Source: Colwellia ponticola (GTDB lineage Bacteria; Pseudomonadota; Gammaproteobacteria; Enterobacterales; Alteromonadaceae). From it: a stretch of DNA of 64,000 nt. The notes under the pieces are model-generated. The model searched no databases, had not been told where the DNA came from, and was given only the letters and a program-made list of their open reading frames with translations. Below are positions 27,828 through 36,996 of the stretch, one piece after another. The stretch spans positions 1 through 64,000 of the forward strand of contig NZ_SZVP01000014.1 in assembly GCF_005885605.1 (NCBI RefSeq), in the 5' to 3' direction. Both the position numbers and the translations under genes were made by a program. The first letter of the stretch is position 1. Each line of letters opens with the position of its first letter.

Positions 27828-28169
27828 TTATGAGTGATTAATCATTGGTGCTTTATAACGGTTTAACCTTGCTTCTAATGTTTCAATCTCTTCGAGTAAA
27901 TCTAAAACTAAGGCAACACCCGCCTCATTTACCCCTAGGTCTCGTTGAAGCCTCATCGCTGTACGTGCCCGTTTTAGACTATAAGCTGAGAACTTCCACA
28001 AAGTCTGTTGTTCTACCGGCGTTTGTTGATAATTAACAGGGTCTAATACCCCTACTTCAACTAAAGCTATAATCCATTTAGTAGAGCTTGAACAGGCATA
28101 ACACAATTCTTCAAGAGACAGTTCGGCTTCTTCATCAAGCAGTACACCCTGCAATATAAGATCATTCAT
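27828..28169 (-). CDS. cbpM: Chaperone modulator CbpM
   Basis: The MerR-like protein has 113 residues. The N-terminal part LSLEELCYACSSSTKWIIALVEVGVLDP resembles a winged-helix domain, and the C-terminal part is a coiled coil (LVLDLLEEIETLEARL). CbpM binds the J-domain of CbpA and blocks its action on DnaK. It lies 4 nt downstream of cbpA. Confidence 0.92.
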   Translation of the reverse strand: MNDLILQGVLLDEEAELSLEELCYACSSSTKWIIALVEVGVLDPVNYQQTPVEQQTLWKFSAYSLKRARTAMRLQRDLGVNEAGVALVLDLLEEIETLEARLNRYKAPMINHS

Positions 28170-28173
28170 TAGT

Positions 28174-29127
28174 TTATACTCCTAACTGGCTTCGTGGATT
28201 AAAGGCTAATTCCTCTTGCATTTTTATGTAGATGGCTTTGGCAGCGTCGGTATCAGCTGGTGGTAAAACAATTTGAGCCACAACGTATAAGTCTCCTGGT
28301 GTCTTGGCCGGAATACCACGAGCTTTTAAACGAAGTTTCTGGCCATTTTTTGTTGAGGGTGCAATCTTTAAATCAACTGGACCACCTGGTGTTGGTACTT
28401 TAATAGTTGCGCCCAGTGCCGCTTCCCACGGAGTCACTGGTAAATCGAGATAGACATCGTGTTGCTCGACACGATAAATAGCGTGCGTGTTGAATGCTAG
28501 CTCAAGATAAAGATCACCTGCAGGACCGACTCCAAAACTAGGAGTACCTTGACCACAGAGCCTGATCCGCTGACCTTGTTTAACACCTTTAGGTATTTTA
28601 ACGTTTAAAGTACGCTGTTTATTTACCATGCGCCCTTGTTTATCCAACGCTGGAGAGTGAAGCACAATACTGCGCGTTGCACCTTTATATGCGTCTTCCA
28701 GATCAATTAAAACTTTGGCGTGATGATCTTCACCGCGTGCTTTATTAGCCGTTCGATATTGTCCTCCTGAATGTTGTGAGCCAAACCCTTGACCAAACAA
28801 CGACTCAAAAAAATCACTAAAATCTGCCTGACTAGCTCCTGCAGTACGCTCACCTGTAAATTCAAACCCAGCATCCCAGTCTGGTGGTGGATTAAAATCT
28901 TGTCCTGATTGCCAGTCATTACCCAATTGATCATAGGCGGCACGCTTATCTGGCTCTTTGAGTACCGCATAAGCTTCACCTACTTCTTTAAAGCGAATTT
29001 CAGCATCAGCTTCTTTACTCACATCTGGATGATATTTTCTAGCCAATTTTTTATAGGAGCGTTTAATCTCTTCTAAAGTAGCATCTCTAGCAACATCTAA
29101 TATTTGATAATAATTTTTAAAATCCAC
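28174..29127 (-). CDS. cbpA: Curved-DNA-binding protein / DnaJ-class co-chaperone CbpA
   Basis: A type II J-protein of 317 residues. The J-domain with HPD (KYHPDVSK) is at residues 1-70, followed by a Gly/Phe-rich linker (SLFGQGFGSQHSGGQ) and two C-terminal beta-sandwich substrate domains without the DnaJ zinc finger. It stimulates DnaK and binds curved DNA in E. coli. It is paired with its inhibitor cbpM. Confidence 0.95.
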   Translation of the reverse strand: MDFKNYYQILDVARDATLEEIKRSYKKLARKYHPDVSKEADAEIRFKEVGEAYAVLKEPDKRAAYDQLGNDWQSGQDFNPPPDWDAGFEFTGERTAGASQADFSDFFESLFGQGFGSQHSGGQYRTANKARGEDHHAKVLIDLEDAYKGATRSIVLHSPALDKQGRMVNKQRTLNVKIPKGVKQGQRIRLCGQGTPSFGVGPAGDLYLELAFNTHAIYRVEQHDVYLDLPVTPWEAALGATIKVPTPGGPVDLKIAPSTKNGQKLRLKARGIPAKTPGDLYVVAQIVLPPADTDAAKAIYIKMQEELAFNPRSQLGV

Positions 29128-29553
29128 AAATAGCTCCAGCGAAGATCCTCTTAAAATATAAAGTACACCATCTATAGTATATTAAACAGCTTTAATATCG
29201 TTGCCCTACCTCACTAATATATATAGTCAGTATGTCTATTTTGATAGCTCAATAATGACAACTAACCGATGCGCCCCATCACTGTTCAGCGCACGAACAA
29301 CCATTATCACCCTATAGGAAAAACAATAAATGATTTTAAATACAAATACTTAACACTATATCGTTGCACGAATATATAAGCTACTCCTCTGATCAACGTC
29401 GACAAAAAATAGTACTGATATAATTAAGTTATGTGCGACACCGTACAGATGTATTTTTGTATTCAGGACAGAGTAAGTATATAGCGTTGTGTGATTTATT
29501 AATTACAAGCAAGACACTTAATTGTTATGTCAGATTTTTACCAAGGAATAGCA
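29128..29553. other. Intergenic region cbpA/cytochrome c lipoprotein
   Basis: This divergent region of about 425 bp should carry both promoters. I see no gene, terminator or clear repeat in it. Confidence 0.5.
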
Positions 29554-30000
29554 ATGAAATACTCTTTACTTATCCTCATATCATTAATGTTAGTCAGCTG
29601 TAACGAAGGGGTTGATTCCCCACGAGGCTTTAACCTTCCTCATGGCGATATTGACACAGGGAAAATAGTGTTTATAAAATACCAATGTTTAGCTTGCCAT
29701 ACACTTCAAGGCACTGAAGATATAAGTGTTGAAAAAAATCAGGATATTCTAGTTCCCCTTGGCGGTGATAAAAGCCAAATAATCACCTATGCTCAATTAG
29801 TCACCTCGATAATTAATCCTTCTCATAAGTTTTCTAAGCCATATTCAGCTATGTCACAAACCGCTGAAGGAGAATCAAAAATGAAAATTTTTAACGAGGT
29901 AATGACCATAACCGAACTTATTAATTTGGTTTCTTTTTTACAGTCGAACTATACATTAGTTCCCTATCAACCAACAAAATATCAATATTACCCACAATAA
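29554..30000 (+). CDS. Cytochrome c-type lipoprotein
   Basis: From the ATG at 29554 (AAGGAATAGCA upstream; the frame is open nine codons further up) the product has 148 residues. It starts with a lipoprotein signal, LMLVSC with the lipidated cysteine at 16, and carries one haem c motif CLACH at residues 45-49. A methionine in the C-terminal half (EVMTITELINLVSFLQ) is a plausible sixth ligand and resembles the last helix of class I cytochromes c. It is likely membrane-anchored in the periplasm. The redox partner is unknown; no oxidase genes are adjacent. Confidence 0.82.
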   Translation: MKYSLLILISLMLVSCNEGVDSPRGFNLPHGDIDTGKIVFIKYQCLACHTLQGTEDISVEKNQDILVPLGGDKSQIITYAQLVTSIINPSHKFSKPYSAMSQTAEGESKMKIFNEVMTITELINLVSFLQSNYTLVPYQPTKYQYYPQ

Positions 30001-30239
30001 TCTCAAACCACGTTAATTTTTAAGCGCAAGCTATACTCAAAATATTGTCATTGCAAACGAATAAAAAAAGCTCAGCAAAGACTGTAACCTCTAGCTAAAA
30101 GGCTCTACCACTAATGCCTTTTACATGGCGAAAAGTGTGACGTTTTCAGAGGACACCCGTTGACTATCAATAACAAATATCAATTTTATTTAACAATTAT
30201 AGTAAAAATAGTGACTCAACACTTAAGGAAATAAATAGG

Positions 30240-30479
30240 ATGAAGTTGAAACAACAGCAACACAACTATCAAGACGATGCACCGAGTGTTAGCAAAACAG
30301 AAAAAAGCTGGAAGCAACAAATTAGTGCCGCCAAAAATATTTGGGGGAAAATCACTGAAAATGAGCTGATAAGAGTTGACGGTCACCAACATAAACTCGC
30401 GAGTCTAATTGAAAAGCGCTATGACATTTCACGTAGTAAGGCCGAAAAACAAGTCAAAGATTTTTTTAACAATTTTTAG
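30240..30479 (+). CDS. CsbD-like small stress protein
   Basis: The 79-residue, highly polar protein has a CsbD-type core: WKQQISAAKNIWGKITENELIRVDG, then a LASLIEKRYDIS segment with the AEKQV helix near the end. CsbD/YjbJ proteins are abundant under general or envelope stress; molecular function is unknown. Start follows TAAGGAAATAAATAGG. It lies between two envelope lipoprotein genes on the same strand. Confidence 0.72.
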   Translation: MKLKQQQHNYQDDAPSVSKTEKSWKQQISAAKNIWGKITENELIRVDGHQHKLASLIEKRYDISRSKAEKQVKDFFNNF

Positions 30480-30787
30480 TTGATTTTTTTCATATTATTT
30501 TAGCATGGATTGGTACTTATTTTACTTGCCAGAAAAAATCGCCTAAACAACTAGTCATACTTAGCCTCACCTTGTTAGAACGCGCCACTTCATTTATGTT
30601 AATTTGCTTTGAGCAAAATAATTAAACGTTAGTGAGCTAGCGCACAGACGCTTTGCTAAAACGCACTTACTGTTAATTTTACCTCTCTTAACATAAGAGA
30701 ACCACAGGGTTGTCTTTGTTATGTCTGATACTGTCATGCTGTACACATAAATACACACCAATCAATTTATGATTAAAGGATAATTCG
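30480..30787. other. Intergenic region upstream of the OmpA-like lipoprotein
   Basis: About 310 bp with no gene apparent and no clear terminator. It presumably holds a promoter for the following gene. Confidence 0.45.
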
Positions 30788-32208
30788 ATGAAACTAAAAT
30801 ATATGACAATCGCTTTACTTATCGCCACATTGAGCGGTTGTGCCACACAAAAAGTACTGACGGAACAGGAAATGTTCGAAAGTAATCCCGCTCTGGCTCA
30901 GGCCAAAAAAAGCATTGAGCTTGCAGCACAAGGCAACTTAGCACTTTACGCACCCGTTCAACTAAAAAGTGCAGAGAACTCTTATAAGGAAGCACTTAGG
31001 CAAGCCCAAAATAATGATCCCAAAGCAGATAATAGTGCTCACCAAGTTATAGCAAACGTTGAAGCCGCTGAGAAACAAGCCGTAAAGGCAAAATATATCT
31101 TTGAAGAGGTTTTTAATGCCAGAGAGCAATAAAAGTAAAGGCGAGTTCAGCTACACCAGAAGCTTTTGAAAATGCTGAAACTGAGTTAGCAAGCATATTA
31201 GCTCTACTTGAAATTGGCGATGATGAAAAAGCAAAGCGTGATATCAATGCGCTACGTAATAAATATTTAGACATAGAGCTAAAGTCGTTAAAGCGTAATA
31301 TGCTCAGTGTTGCTGAAAAAGCGTTAGCTAACGCTAAGAAAAATGATGTTAAAAAAATTGCCCCTAAAACTATAGCAATGGCAGAAGATGAGTACCGTCT
31401 GGCTTTGGCTACATTAGAAGCAGATCGAACTGCGACTCAAAAAGCCAATATTCATGCTAACCAAGCAATATGGTTAGTGCAAAGAGCGACCGGCATCGTA
31501 GATATTGCGACTAAGTTTAAAAATGCCGACTTTGATGAAGAGAAAAAAATTCTCTGGTATCAGGAACAAATTAGCCAAGTAGTTGCCGCTATTGACACTG
31601 ATGTTGATTTCAATTTACCAAACAAAAAAGTAATCAATAGCTTACATCAAGCGCTGGCAGATGTCGTCCAAGAACGTAAAACCTTGTTGATGGGAATACA
31701 ATCAGCTGAAACAAAACAAACTCAGTTAGTAAAAGATACAGAACAAGCTAAAATGGGGTTTGAACAAGAGCAAGCACAAGATAGAGCTGATGCTGAACGT
31801 TTTGCTAAAGTGCAAGCCCTGTATACCCCTGAAGAGGCCAATGTATATCGTCAATTAGATAACGTGCTTATTCGTGCCCAAGGTTTTGCCTTTAAATCAG
31901 GTAGCAGTGAAATAGAGTCAAGTAATTTTGTTTTGTTGAATAAAATCATTACCGCTATCAAAAGCTTTCCAGATGCTGACATCATGGTTTCAGGACATAC
32001 CGATAATGTCGGTAGTGAAGCATTGAATATGTCGCTATCGAAAGCCCGAGCAAAAACCGTTGCTAATTTTATTACCCAAGTAGGACTTATTGCTGAGCAT
32101 AAAGTTACTTCGAATGGTTTTGGTAAAAGTAAGCCAGTGGCATCAAATGAAACGGCAGTAGGTCGCGCAGAAAACAGACGAGTTGAGATATTAATAATTA
32201 ATAAATAA
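30788..32208 (+). pseudogene. DUF4398/OmpA-family outer-membrane lipoprotein, split by a frameshift
   Basis: The first 114 codons encode a lipoprotein signal (LLIATLSGC) and a DUF4398-like helical repeat, then stop at TAA 31130-31132. The frame one base back is open from about 31118 and reads straight on (IKVKASSATPEAFENAETEL) through a second DUF4398-like repeat, a Gln/Glu-rich coiled coil and a C-terminal OmpA peptidoglycan-binding domain (SGHTDNVGSEALNMSLSKARA, AENRRVEI). Together they make a normal protein of about 470 residues. The shift must lie between 31118 and 31130. There is no obvious slippery heptamer, so mutation or an assembly error is likelier than programmed frameshifting. The ATG at 31300 is internal. 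Confidence 0.8.
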
Positions 32209-32465
32209 GCTGAATGTATTTATAAAAAACAGCCGTCACATTAATGATAAACATGAGTTGTAGATAATACTGTGGATCTACTCAATACACTGAATAGCTC
32301 CCAATTATCTTTGCAAGCGACAAAAAACATTAGCCCTCCCATAAAGCAAAGCCAACCAACGTTATTAAATTAATCTTAATGACATGATTATAAGGTGTTA
32401 TTTACGGTTGCTCTGTCAGTTATCTTACTCAGACTTCGTTAAGGGGGGCAAATGTAGCTGGTCAT

Positions 32466-32963
32466 TTAATCAAAAATAAAAGGCTCCTTCTTAGCTTTAG
32501 TTCGAATCCAGTTCAGAGAAAACCTTACTGACTTTCGCGCAAGAATATTTTGTTCAATCTTTTTTTTACCTGGAAAGGGTATTAAGCTCAAGCCGATTAA
32601 TATCGTCAATAATCCTTGCCCTGGTAACACTAGCATGGCAATACCACACAACAATAACACTACCCCCACGAAAATTTTTAAGGTATTAACAACAAGGCTA
32701 ACACTGCCATTCATTAGTATTAAGTGAGGGCGCGCACGGTTATTATTAACCGATTTTGTTTCATTCTTTATCTCATTGTCTGTTTTATTACTTAAATTTT
32801 TATCGATAAAGTATCGTGTATCTAGTTGGGTAATAAGGTAACTTATCATTATAAAATACACGATTAACATCACTGTCGAAAATAGGATGATTAATAAGAT
32901 AAAATTGGCACCGAAAGTATCCATTAAATACGTGGCAATGTTATTGTAATATTCTTTAAGCAC
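32466..32963 (-). CDS. PGPGW-type transmembrane protein
   Basis: The 165-residue protein has three to four membrane helices. The C-terminal half VGVVLLLCGIAMLVLPGQGLLTILIGLSLI is the putative transmembrane PGPGW family signature (here PGQGL). A polar loop rich in Asn and Lys separates it from the N-terminal helices. Start is GTG with GGAAAAAAA before it. Function is unknown. It is divergent from the cardiolipin synthase gene, 78 nt away. Confidence 0.72.
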   Translation of the reverse strand: MLKEYYNNIATYLMDTFGANFILLIILFSTVMLIVYFIMISYLITQLDTRYFIDKNLSNKTDNEIKNETKSVNNNRARPHLILMNGSVSLVVNTLKIFVGVVLLLCGIAMLVLPGQGLLTILIGLSLIPFPGKKKIEQNILARKSVRFSLNWIRTKAKKEPFIFD

Positions 32964-33041
32964 TTTTTTTCCATGGCTAATTAAATAGATTAATCAAATA
33001 GCGTTATTTCATCGCTATTTGTTACGTTAAGTTGAGTTTTT

Positions 33042-34523
33042 ATGTACCTAGTTGAAGCGTTAGTTAACTGGCTCACCCTTTATTGGGTCACCATCATCGT
33101 TATTTTCCATCTTAGCTTATCTTTGTTAACATCGGTACACGTACTTTTGTTTAAAGAAAATGAACGTACCTCACTTGCTTGGATTGGTCTAGTCATATTT
33201 TCTCCCGTGGTAGGTAGCTTATTTTATTGGTTATTTGGTATAAACCGTATTAAGCGCTCCGCACAAAAAGAGCATCCGCAAACGCTAAAGAAAAACTTTC
33301 GTTATAAAAAAAAGCCGATAAACTTTCATCAATTGCCAACAAATTGGCATGCAGCCCTCATAGCCGGTCATGCTATTAATCCCATCAATTATCTTGCCTG
33401 TAACAAAATAGAGCCGCTTATTAATGGCGATGACGCCTATCCAGCGATGATTGATTCAATTAACGGCGCCAAACATCATATTGTGTTATCGAGTTACATT
33501 TTTGATTATGACACCATTGGGCGACAATTTATTACCGCATTAGCGCAAGCACATCAACGTGGTGTTATTGTAAACGTATTACTTGATGGTATCGGCGTTG
33601 GTTATAGTTGGCACAAATCAGACCGAGCATTAAACAAGCTGGGGGTAAAAACGGCACGCTTTTTACCTGCTATTTCCTTTACCAGCATTCGTTTTATTAA
33701 CCTTAGAAATCATAGAAAAATACTCTGCGTAGATGGCGAAGTCGCTTATATTGGAGGTATGAATATTAGCGAAAATAATGTGATTAAATCGGCAAAACAC
33801 CCCATTGATGATGTGCACTTTAAAGTAACCGGTCCGGTCATTGATCAAATTAGTCAGGTATTTATAGAAGATTGGTTTTTTGCGACGCGTAAGTTAATTC
33901 AATTTCCTCATTATATTGTCAAGACCAGTAACCCCGATCAGTTAAACACTAAAACGACACAACGCCATGTAAACCCTGTGGTTGCACGCGTTATTCAAGA
34001 CGGACCTGATGAGCATCACAATAGAATACGCTGGACATTAATTAATGCTTTGGTTTGCGCTAAAAAAAGTGTAAAGATTATGACGCCCTACTTTATTCCC
34101 GACCAAACGCTGATGACGTCTTTGCACGCTGCAGCAATGCGCGGTGTTTCTATTGAAATCATTGTGCCTCAGCACAGTAATATTTTATTTGTTGATTGGG
34201 TAATGGCAGCAAATTATTCACGGATAATTGAACACGGTATTAAGATTTATAAAAATAAAAGACCCTTTGATCACAGTAAAATTGTGTTGATAGATGATAT
34301 TTGGTCATTTATTGGCTCAACCAACTGGGATGCTAGAAGCTTAGAGTTTAACTTTGAGATTAACCTTGAGTGTTTTGATACTGAGCTTAACAGCAAACTC
34401 AGCAAGTTTTTTGCTTTAAAAAAGAAAGGTTCTGCTCTGGTTATTAACGACGACATTCATGGTTTACCTACTTACAAAAAAATTCGGAACAACTTATTTC
34501 GCTTGTTTTCCCCCTATCTGTAA
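33042..34523 (+). CDS. cls: Cardiolipin synthase (phospholipase D family)
   Basis: The 493-residue protein has two N-terminal membrane helices followed by two PLD domains, each with an HKD motif: HRKILCVDGEVAYIGGMN mid-protein and DHSKIVLIDDIWSFIGSTN near the C-terminus. It condenses phosphatidylglycerol (or PG and PE) into cardiolipin at the inner membrane. ClsA and ClsB/C subtypes cannot be separated safely, but the N-terminal helices and the length favour a ClsA-type. It starts a plus-strand run with an EEP-family gene and a patatin gene. Confidence 0.88.
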   Translation: MYLVEALVNWLTLYWVTIIVIFHLSLSLLTSVHVLLFKENERTSLAWIGLVIFSPVVGSLFYWLFGINRIKRSAQKEHPQTLKKNFRYKKKPINFHQLPTNWHAALIAGHAINPINYLACNKIEPLINGDDAYPAMIDSINGAKHHIVLSSYIFDYDTIGRQFITALAQAHQRGVIVNVLLDGIGVGYSWHKSDRALNKLGVKTARFLPAISFTSIRFINLRNHRKILCVDGEVAYIGGMNISENNVIKSAKHPIDDVHFKVTGPVIDQISQVFIEDWFFATRKLIQFPHYIVKTSNPDQLNTKTTQRHVNPVVARVIQDGPDEHHNRIRWTLINALVCAKKSVKIMTPYFIPDQTLMTSLHAAAMRGVSIEIIVPQHSNILFVDWVMAANYSRIIEHGIKIYKNKRPFDHSKIVLIDDIWSFIGSTNWDARSLEFNFEINLECFDTELNSKLSKFFALKKKGSALVINDDIHGLPTYKKIRNNLFRLFSPYL

Positions 34524-34613
34524 TACTAGTGCTAGGTTAATCGTCTGACGTTAATAGACTCACTTGTATTGCTTTCATAATATAAAACAGCATCGCCAGG
34601 TAACAAGGTCGCT

Positions 34614-35423
34614 ATGAGCATCAATATGAATATAAACATGATTAAACGTCGATACAACAACCTTGAATCACTAAAAATCATGGGGCGCGCTTCAACAACA
34701 GCATTAGGACCACACATTGACGTGCTACTGTGGAACGTTTTCAAATGTAAAAAGAAAGGTTGGCAAGATGACTTTATCGCATTAACAAGTGATAAAGATC
34801 TAGTGCTACTGCAAGAGGCTATCGTTAATTGCCCCTTTGACCGCTTTTTTAAAAAATCAACGCAGCATCAGTGGATCATGGCACGCAGTTTTAGAAATAT
34901 AAAAACCAATATAGAAACAGGTGTTAAAACCGGCTCAACCGTTAGCGCAAAAAAACATTATTACGCGGCCTCACAACATCAAGAGCCGCTATCACAAACT
35001 AAAAAGATGTTACTGGCTACCGTTTACCCTATGCAAACGTTTGACCATAGGGTTGAGCAGTCATTACTGGTCGTCAACACTCACCTGATCAATTTTGTTG
35101 CTTTTAATAAGTTTTGCGCACACTTAGATCAAGTTTTTCAAGCCCTAGAACATCATGACGGCCCGATATTATTAGCCGGTGACTTCAATACCTGGAATAG
35201 TAAACGACTAAACTATTTTCAAAAAATGGCGACAACTTTTTCACTCAACGAAGTGAAAATGGTGCGCCAGCCAAGGTTTAATCATTTATTACGCCATCTT
35301 GACCATATTTATTGTCGCGGCTTAACCATAGTGGACTCACAGGTACATACCCATATTCACTCTTCTGATCACTACCCAATTAGCTTATCGTTATCTACGT
35401 TAACGCCGGCGGTAATCAAATAA
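34614..35423 (+). CDS. Endonuclease/exonuclease/phosphatase (EEP) family protein
   Basis: The 269-residue protein has the EEP fold motifs in order: LLWNVFKCK, DLVLLQEA (catalytic Glu), VVNTHLINF, LAGDFNTWNSKR and the final LDHIYCRG and SSDHYPI. The family includes nucleases, sphingomyelinases and inositol phosphatases. Resemblance is to YafD-type proteins, whose substrate is uncertain. No clear signal peptide is seen. ATG 34614 has AAGG five bases upstream. Neighbouring lipid enzymes suggest, but do not prove, a phospholipid-related substrate. Confidence 0.82.
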   Translation: MSINMNINMIKRRYNNLESLKIMGRASTTALGPHIDVLLWNVFKCKKKGWQDDFIALTSDKDLVLLQEAIVNCPFDRFFKKSTQHQWIMARSFRNIKTNIETGVKTGSTVSAKKHYYAASQHQEPLSQTKKMLLATVYPMQTFDHRVEQSLLVVNTHLINFVAFNKFCAHLDQVFQALEHHDGPILLAGDFNTWNSKRLNYFQKMATTFSLNEVKMVRQPRFNHLLRHLDHIYCRGLTIVDSQVHTHIHSSDHYPISLSLSTLTPAVIK

Positions 35424-35608
35424 AGTTCAAGGGCTGTTTCTCGTCTTCACGTGATTTTGTCATCTCGACATATTGTCGAGTGTGTGTTAACGAACAGACG
35501 TAGGATGCATTTATGTGTAGTCTAACTGTCATCGTGTGAATGGCATACTTTTACATTTTAAACCTCAAAGATAGCGATTTTAGTTCCGCTAGTTAAAAAA
35601 GGCTTTCC

Positions 35609-36562
35609 ATGCACGACTTATCACCAACACCAATTATTAATCATAGTAAAGCTTCACACATCAAAATGGCGCTTATTGCCGAAGGTGGCGGTCAACGAGG
35701 GATCTTTACCGCTGGCGTATTAGATGCATGGTTAGAGCATGATTTTGACCCCTTCGATTTATTTATAGGAACATCGGCCGGTTCACAGAACCTAACTAGC
35801 TTTTTATCTCGTCAACAAGGCTATGCTAAGAAATTAATCAGTGGGCTATCTCGTCGTAAACGTTTTTACCAACTAGGCCGTGGATTAAGAGGAGAAAATA
35901 TTGTTGATTTGGATTGGTACTTTGATAAAACCCTCAAAGGTAACTTTGCCTTAGACCTTACCACGGCAAGGAAATCATTGGGGCAACGCGAATTATTGAT
36001 CACCGCAACGAATTCTCGCGATAGGCAAGGTTATTTTTTAAGCCCAAACGGTGATAACGATCATTGGCGTCAATTACTTAAAGCTTCTAGTGCACTGCCA
36101 TTTTTATATAAGCAAGGCGTTAAGATCGCACCTTCGTCTACGATTAGTCCAATGAGTCAGTCAGCAACAAAACGTGATCAGACTCAAGCCGATTTTTACC
36201 TTGACGGTGGACTTGCTGCGCCGTTACCGGTGCGTGAAGCCTATCGTCGTGGTGCTCGAAAAATTGTCGTTATTCGAACAGTTAATGAAGACTTTCATAG
36301 CCAGTTTGCTTGGGCACATAAATTAAAGTCATGGATTGTCACTTCTAAATATTGTCCAAAAACAATTGATTACTTAGTTCAGCATGAGCAAGCTTACCAG
36401 CAAGCACTCGACTTTATAGCTGAGCCACCTCCAGATTTAGAAATCATTCAAATTTTTGCAAAAAATAATCTTCAATGTAAGCTGTTAAATAGTACTAATA
36501 CTGATTTACAACATGATTATCATGCAGGGTTCACTGCAGGGAATGATTTTTTGCAGAGCTAA
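35609..36562 (+). CDS. Patatin-like phospholipase (YjjU/RssA type)
   Basis: The 317-residue protein has the patatin motifs: oxyanion hole EGGGQRGIFTAGVLD near residue 30, nucleophile GTSAGS (FIGTSAGSQN) and catalytic DGG (YLDGGLAAPLP) about 140 residues later. It probably hydrolyses acyl esters of phospholipids, in the cytoplasm or at the inner membrane; no signal peptide is present. Downstream of cls and the EEP gene on the same strand, with gaps of 90 and 185 nt, so co-transcription is possible but unproven. Confidence 0.88.
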   Translation: MHDLSPTPIINHSKASHIKMALIAEGGGQRGIFTAGVLDAWLEHDFDPFDLFIGTSAGSQNLTSFLSRQQGYAKKLISGLSRRKRFYQLGRGLRGENIVDLDWYFDKTLKGNFALDLTTARKSLGQRELLITATNSRDRQGYFLSPNGDNDHWRQLLKASSALPFLYKQGVKIAPSSTISPMSQSATKRDQTQADFYLDGGLAAPLPVREAYRRGARKIVVIRTVNEDFHSQFAWAHKLKSWIVTSKYCPKTIDYLVQHEQAYQQALDFIAEPPPDLEIIQIFAKNNLQCKLLNSTNTDLQHDYHAGFTAGNDFLQS

Positions 36563-36996
36563 TAGATGACAAATAAAGTCTTAGTTAGCTGCGATCACTT
36601 GATTAAGTTATTGCCCATTTAACAAGAGTTTAAAATATTAGCAACAAGCAATTAATTAAAAGAGTAGTGACTCAATAGTGTGAAATTTTGCCTTATCTAA
36701 ATCTACTATTCAGCGTCTTTGTCACGATAAATAACACAGCATGTAAACCTTTACCTTTTATTAGGTATTTGGCTTTTTTGCTCTTTAAGCGCTTATTAGT
36801 AAACTGATAATAGCGAAAAATATAACATAGACTAACTATATTTACCCCATTTACTTGTTTTAAACTCGCTAATGTAGCTTTGAATAAGGAAAAATTTAAG
36901 CAAATTGCTATTAGGATCAATATATCAAATAGCGTTATGCGTTATGCTGTATGTTCATAAGATAGCGTACTAACTTACTAAATCCCCGAGGTGACC
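36563..36996. other. Intergenic region patatin/cytochrome b561
   Basis: No credible gene is seen; a minus-strand 75-codon ORF here looks spurious. It contains an 18-mer, ACCTTTACCTTTTATTAG (36747-36764), repeated exactly at 50480-50497. Confidence 0.5.

Noticed and set aside
31118-31140. Programmed ribosomal frameshift in the OmpA lipoprotein
   Set aside because: No slippery heptamer or downstream structure is evident in the short overlap; mutation or read error is simpler.
31300-32208. Stand-alone OmpA-family gene starting at 31300
   Set aside because: The frame is open and coding well upstream and continues the 30788 gene; ATG 31300 is internal and has no ribosome-binding site.
36693-36920. 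75-aa minus-strand ORF in the patatin/cytochrome b gap
   Set aside because: No ribosome-binding site and no family resemblance; it overlaps a short repeat that recurs in non-coding DNA.
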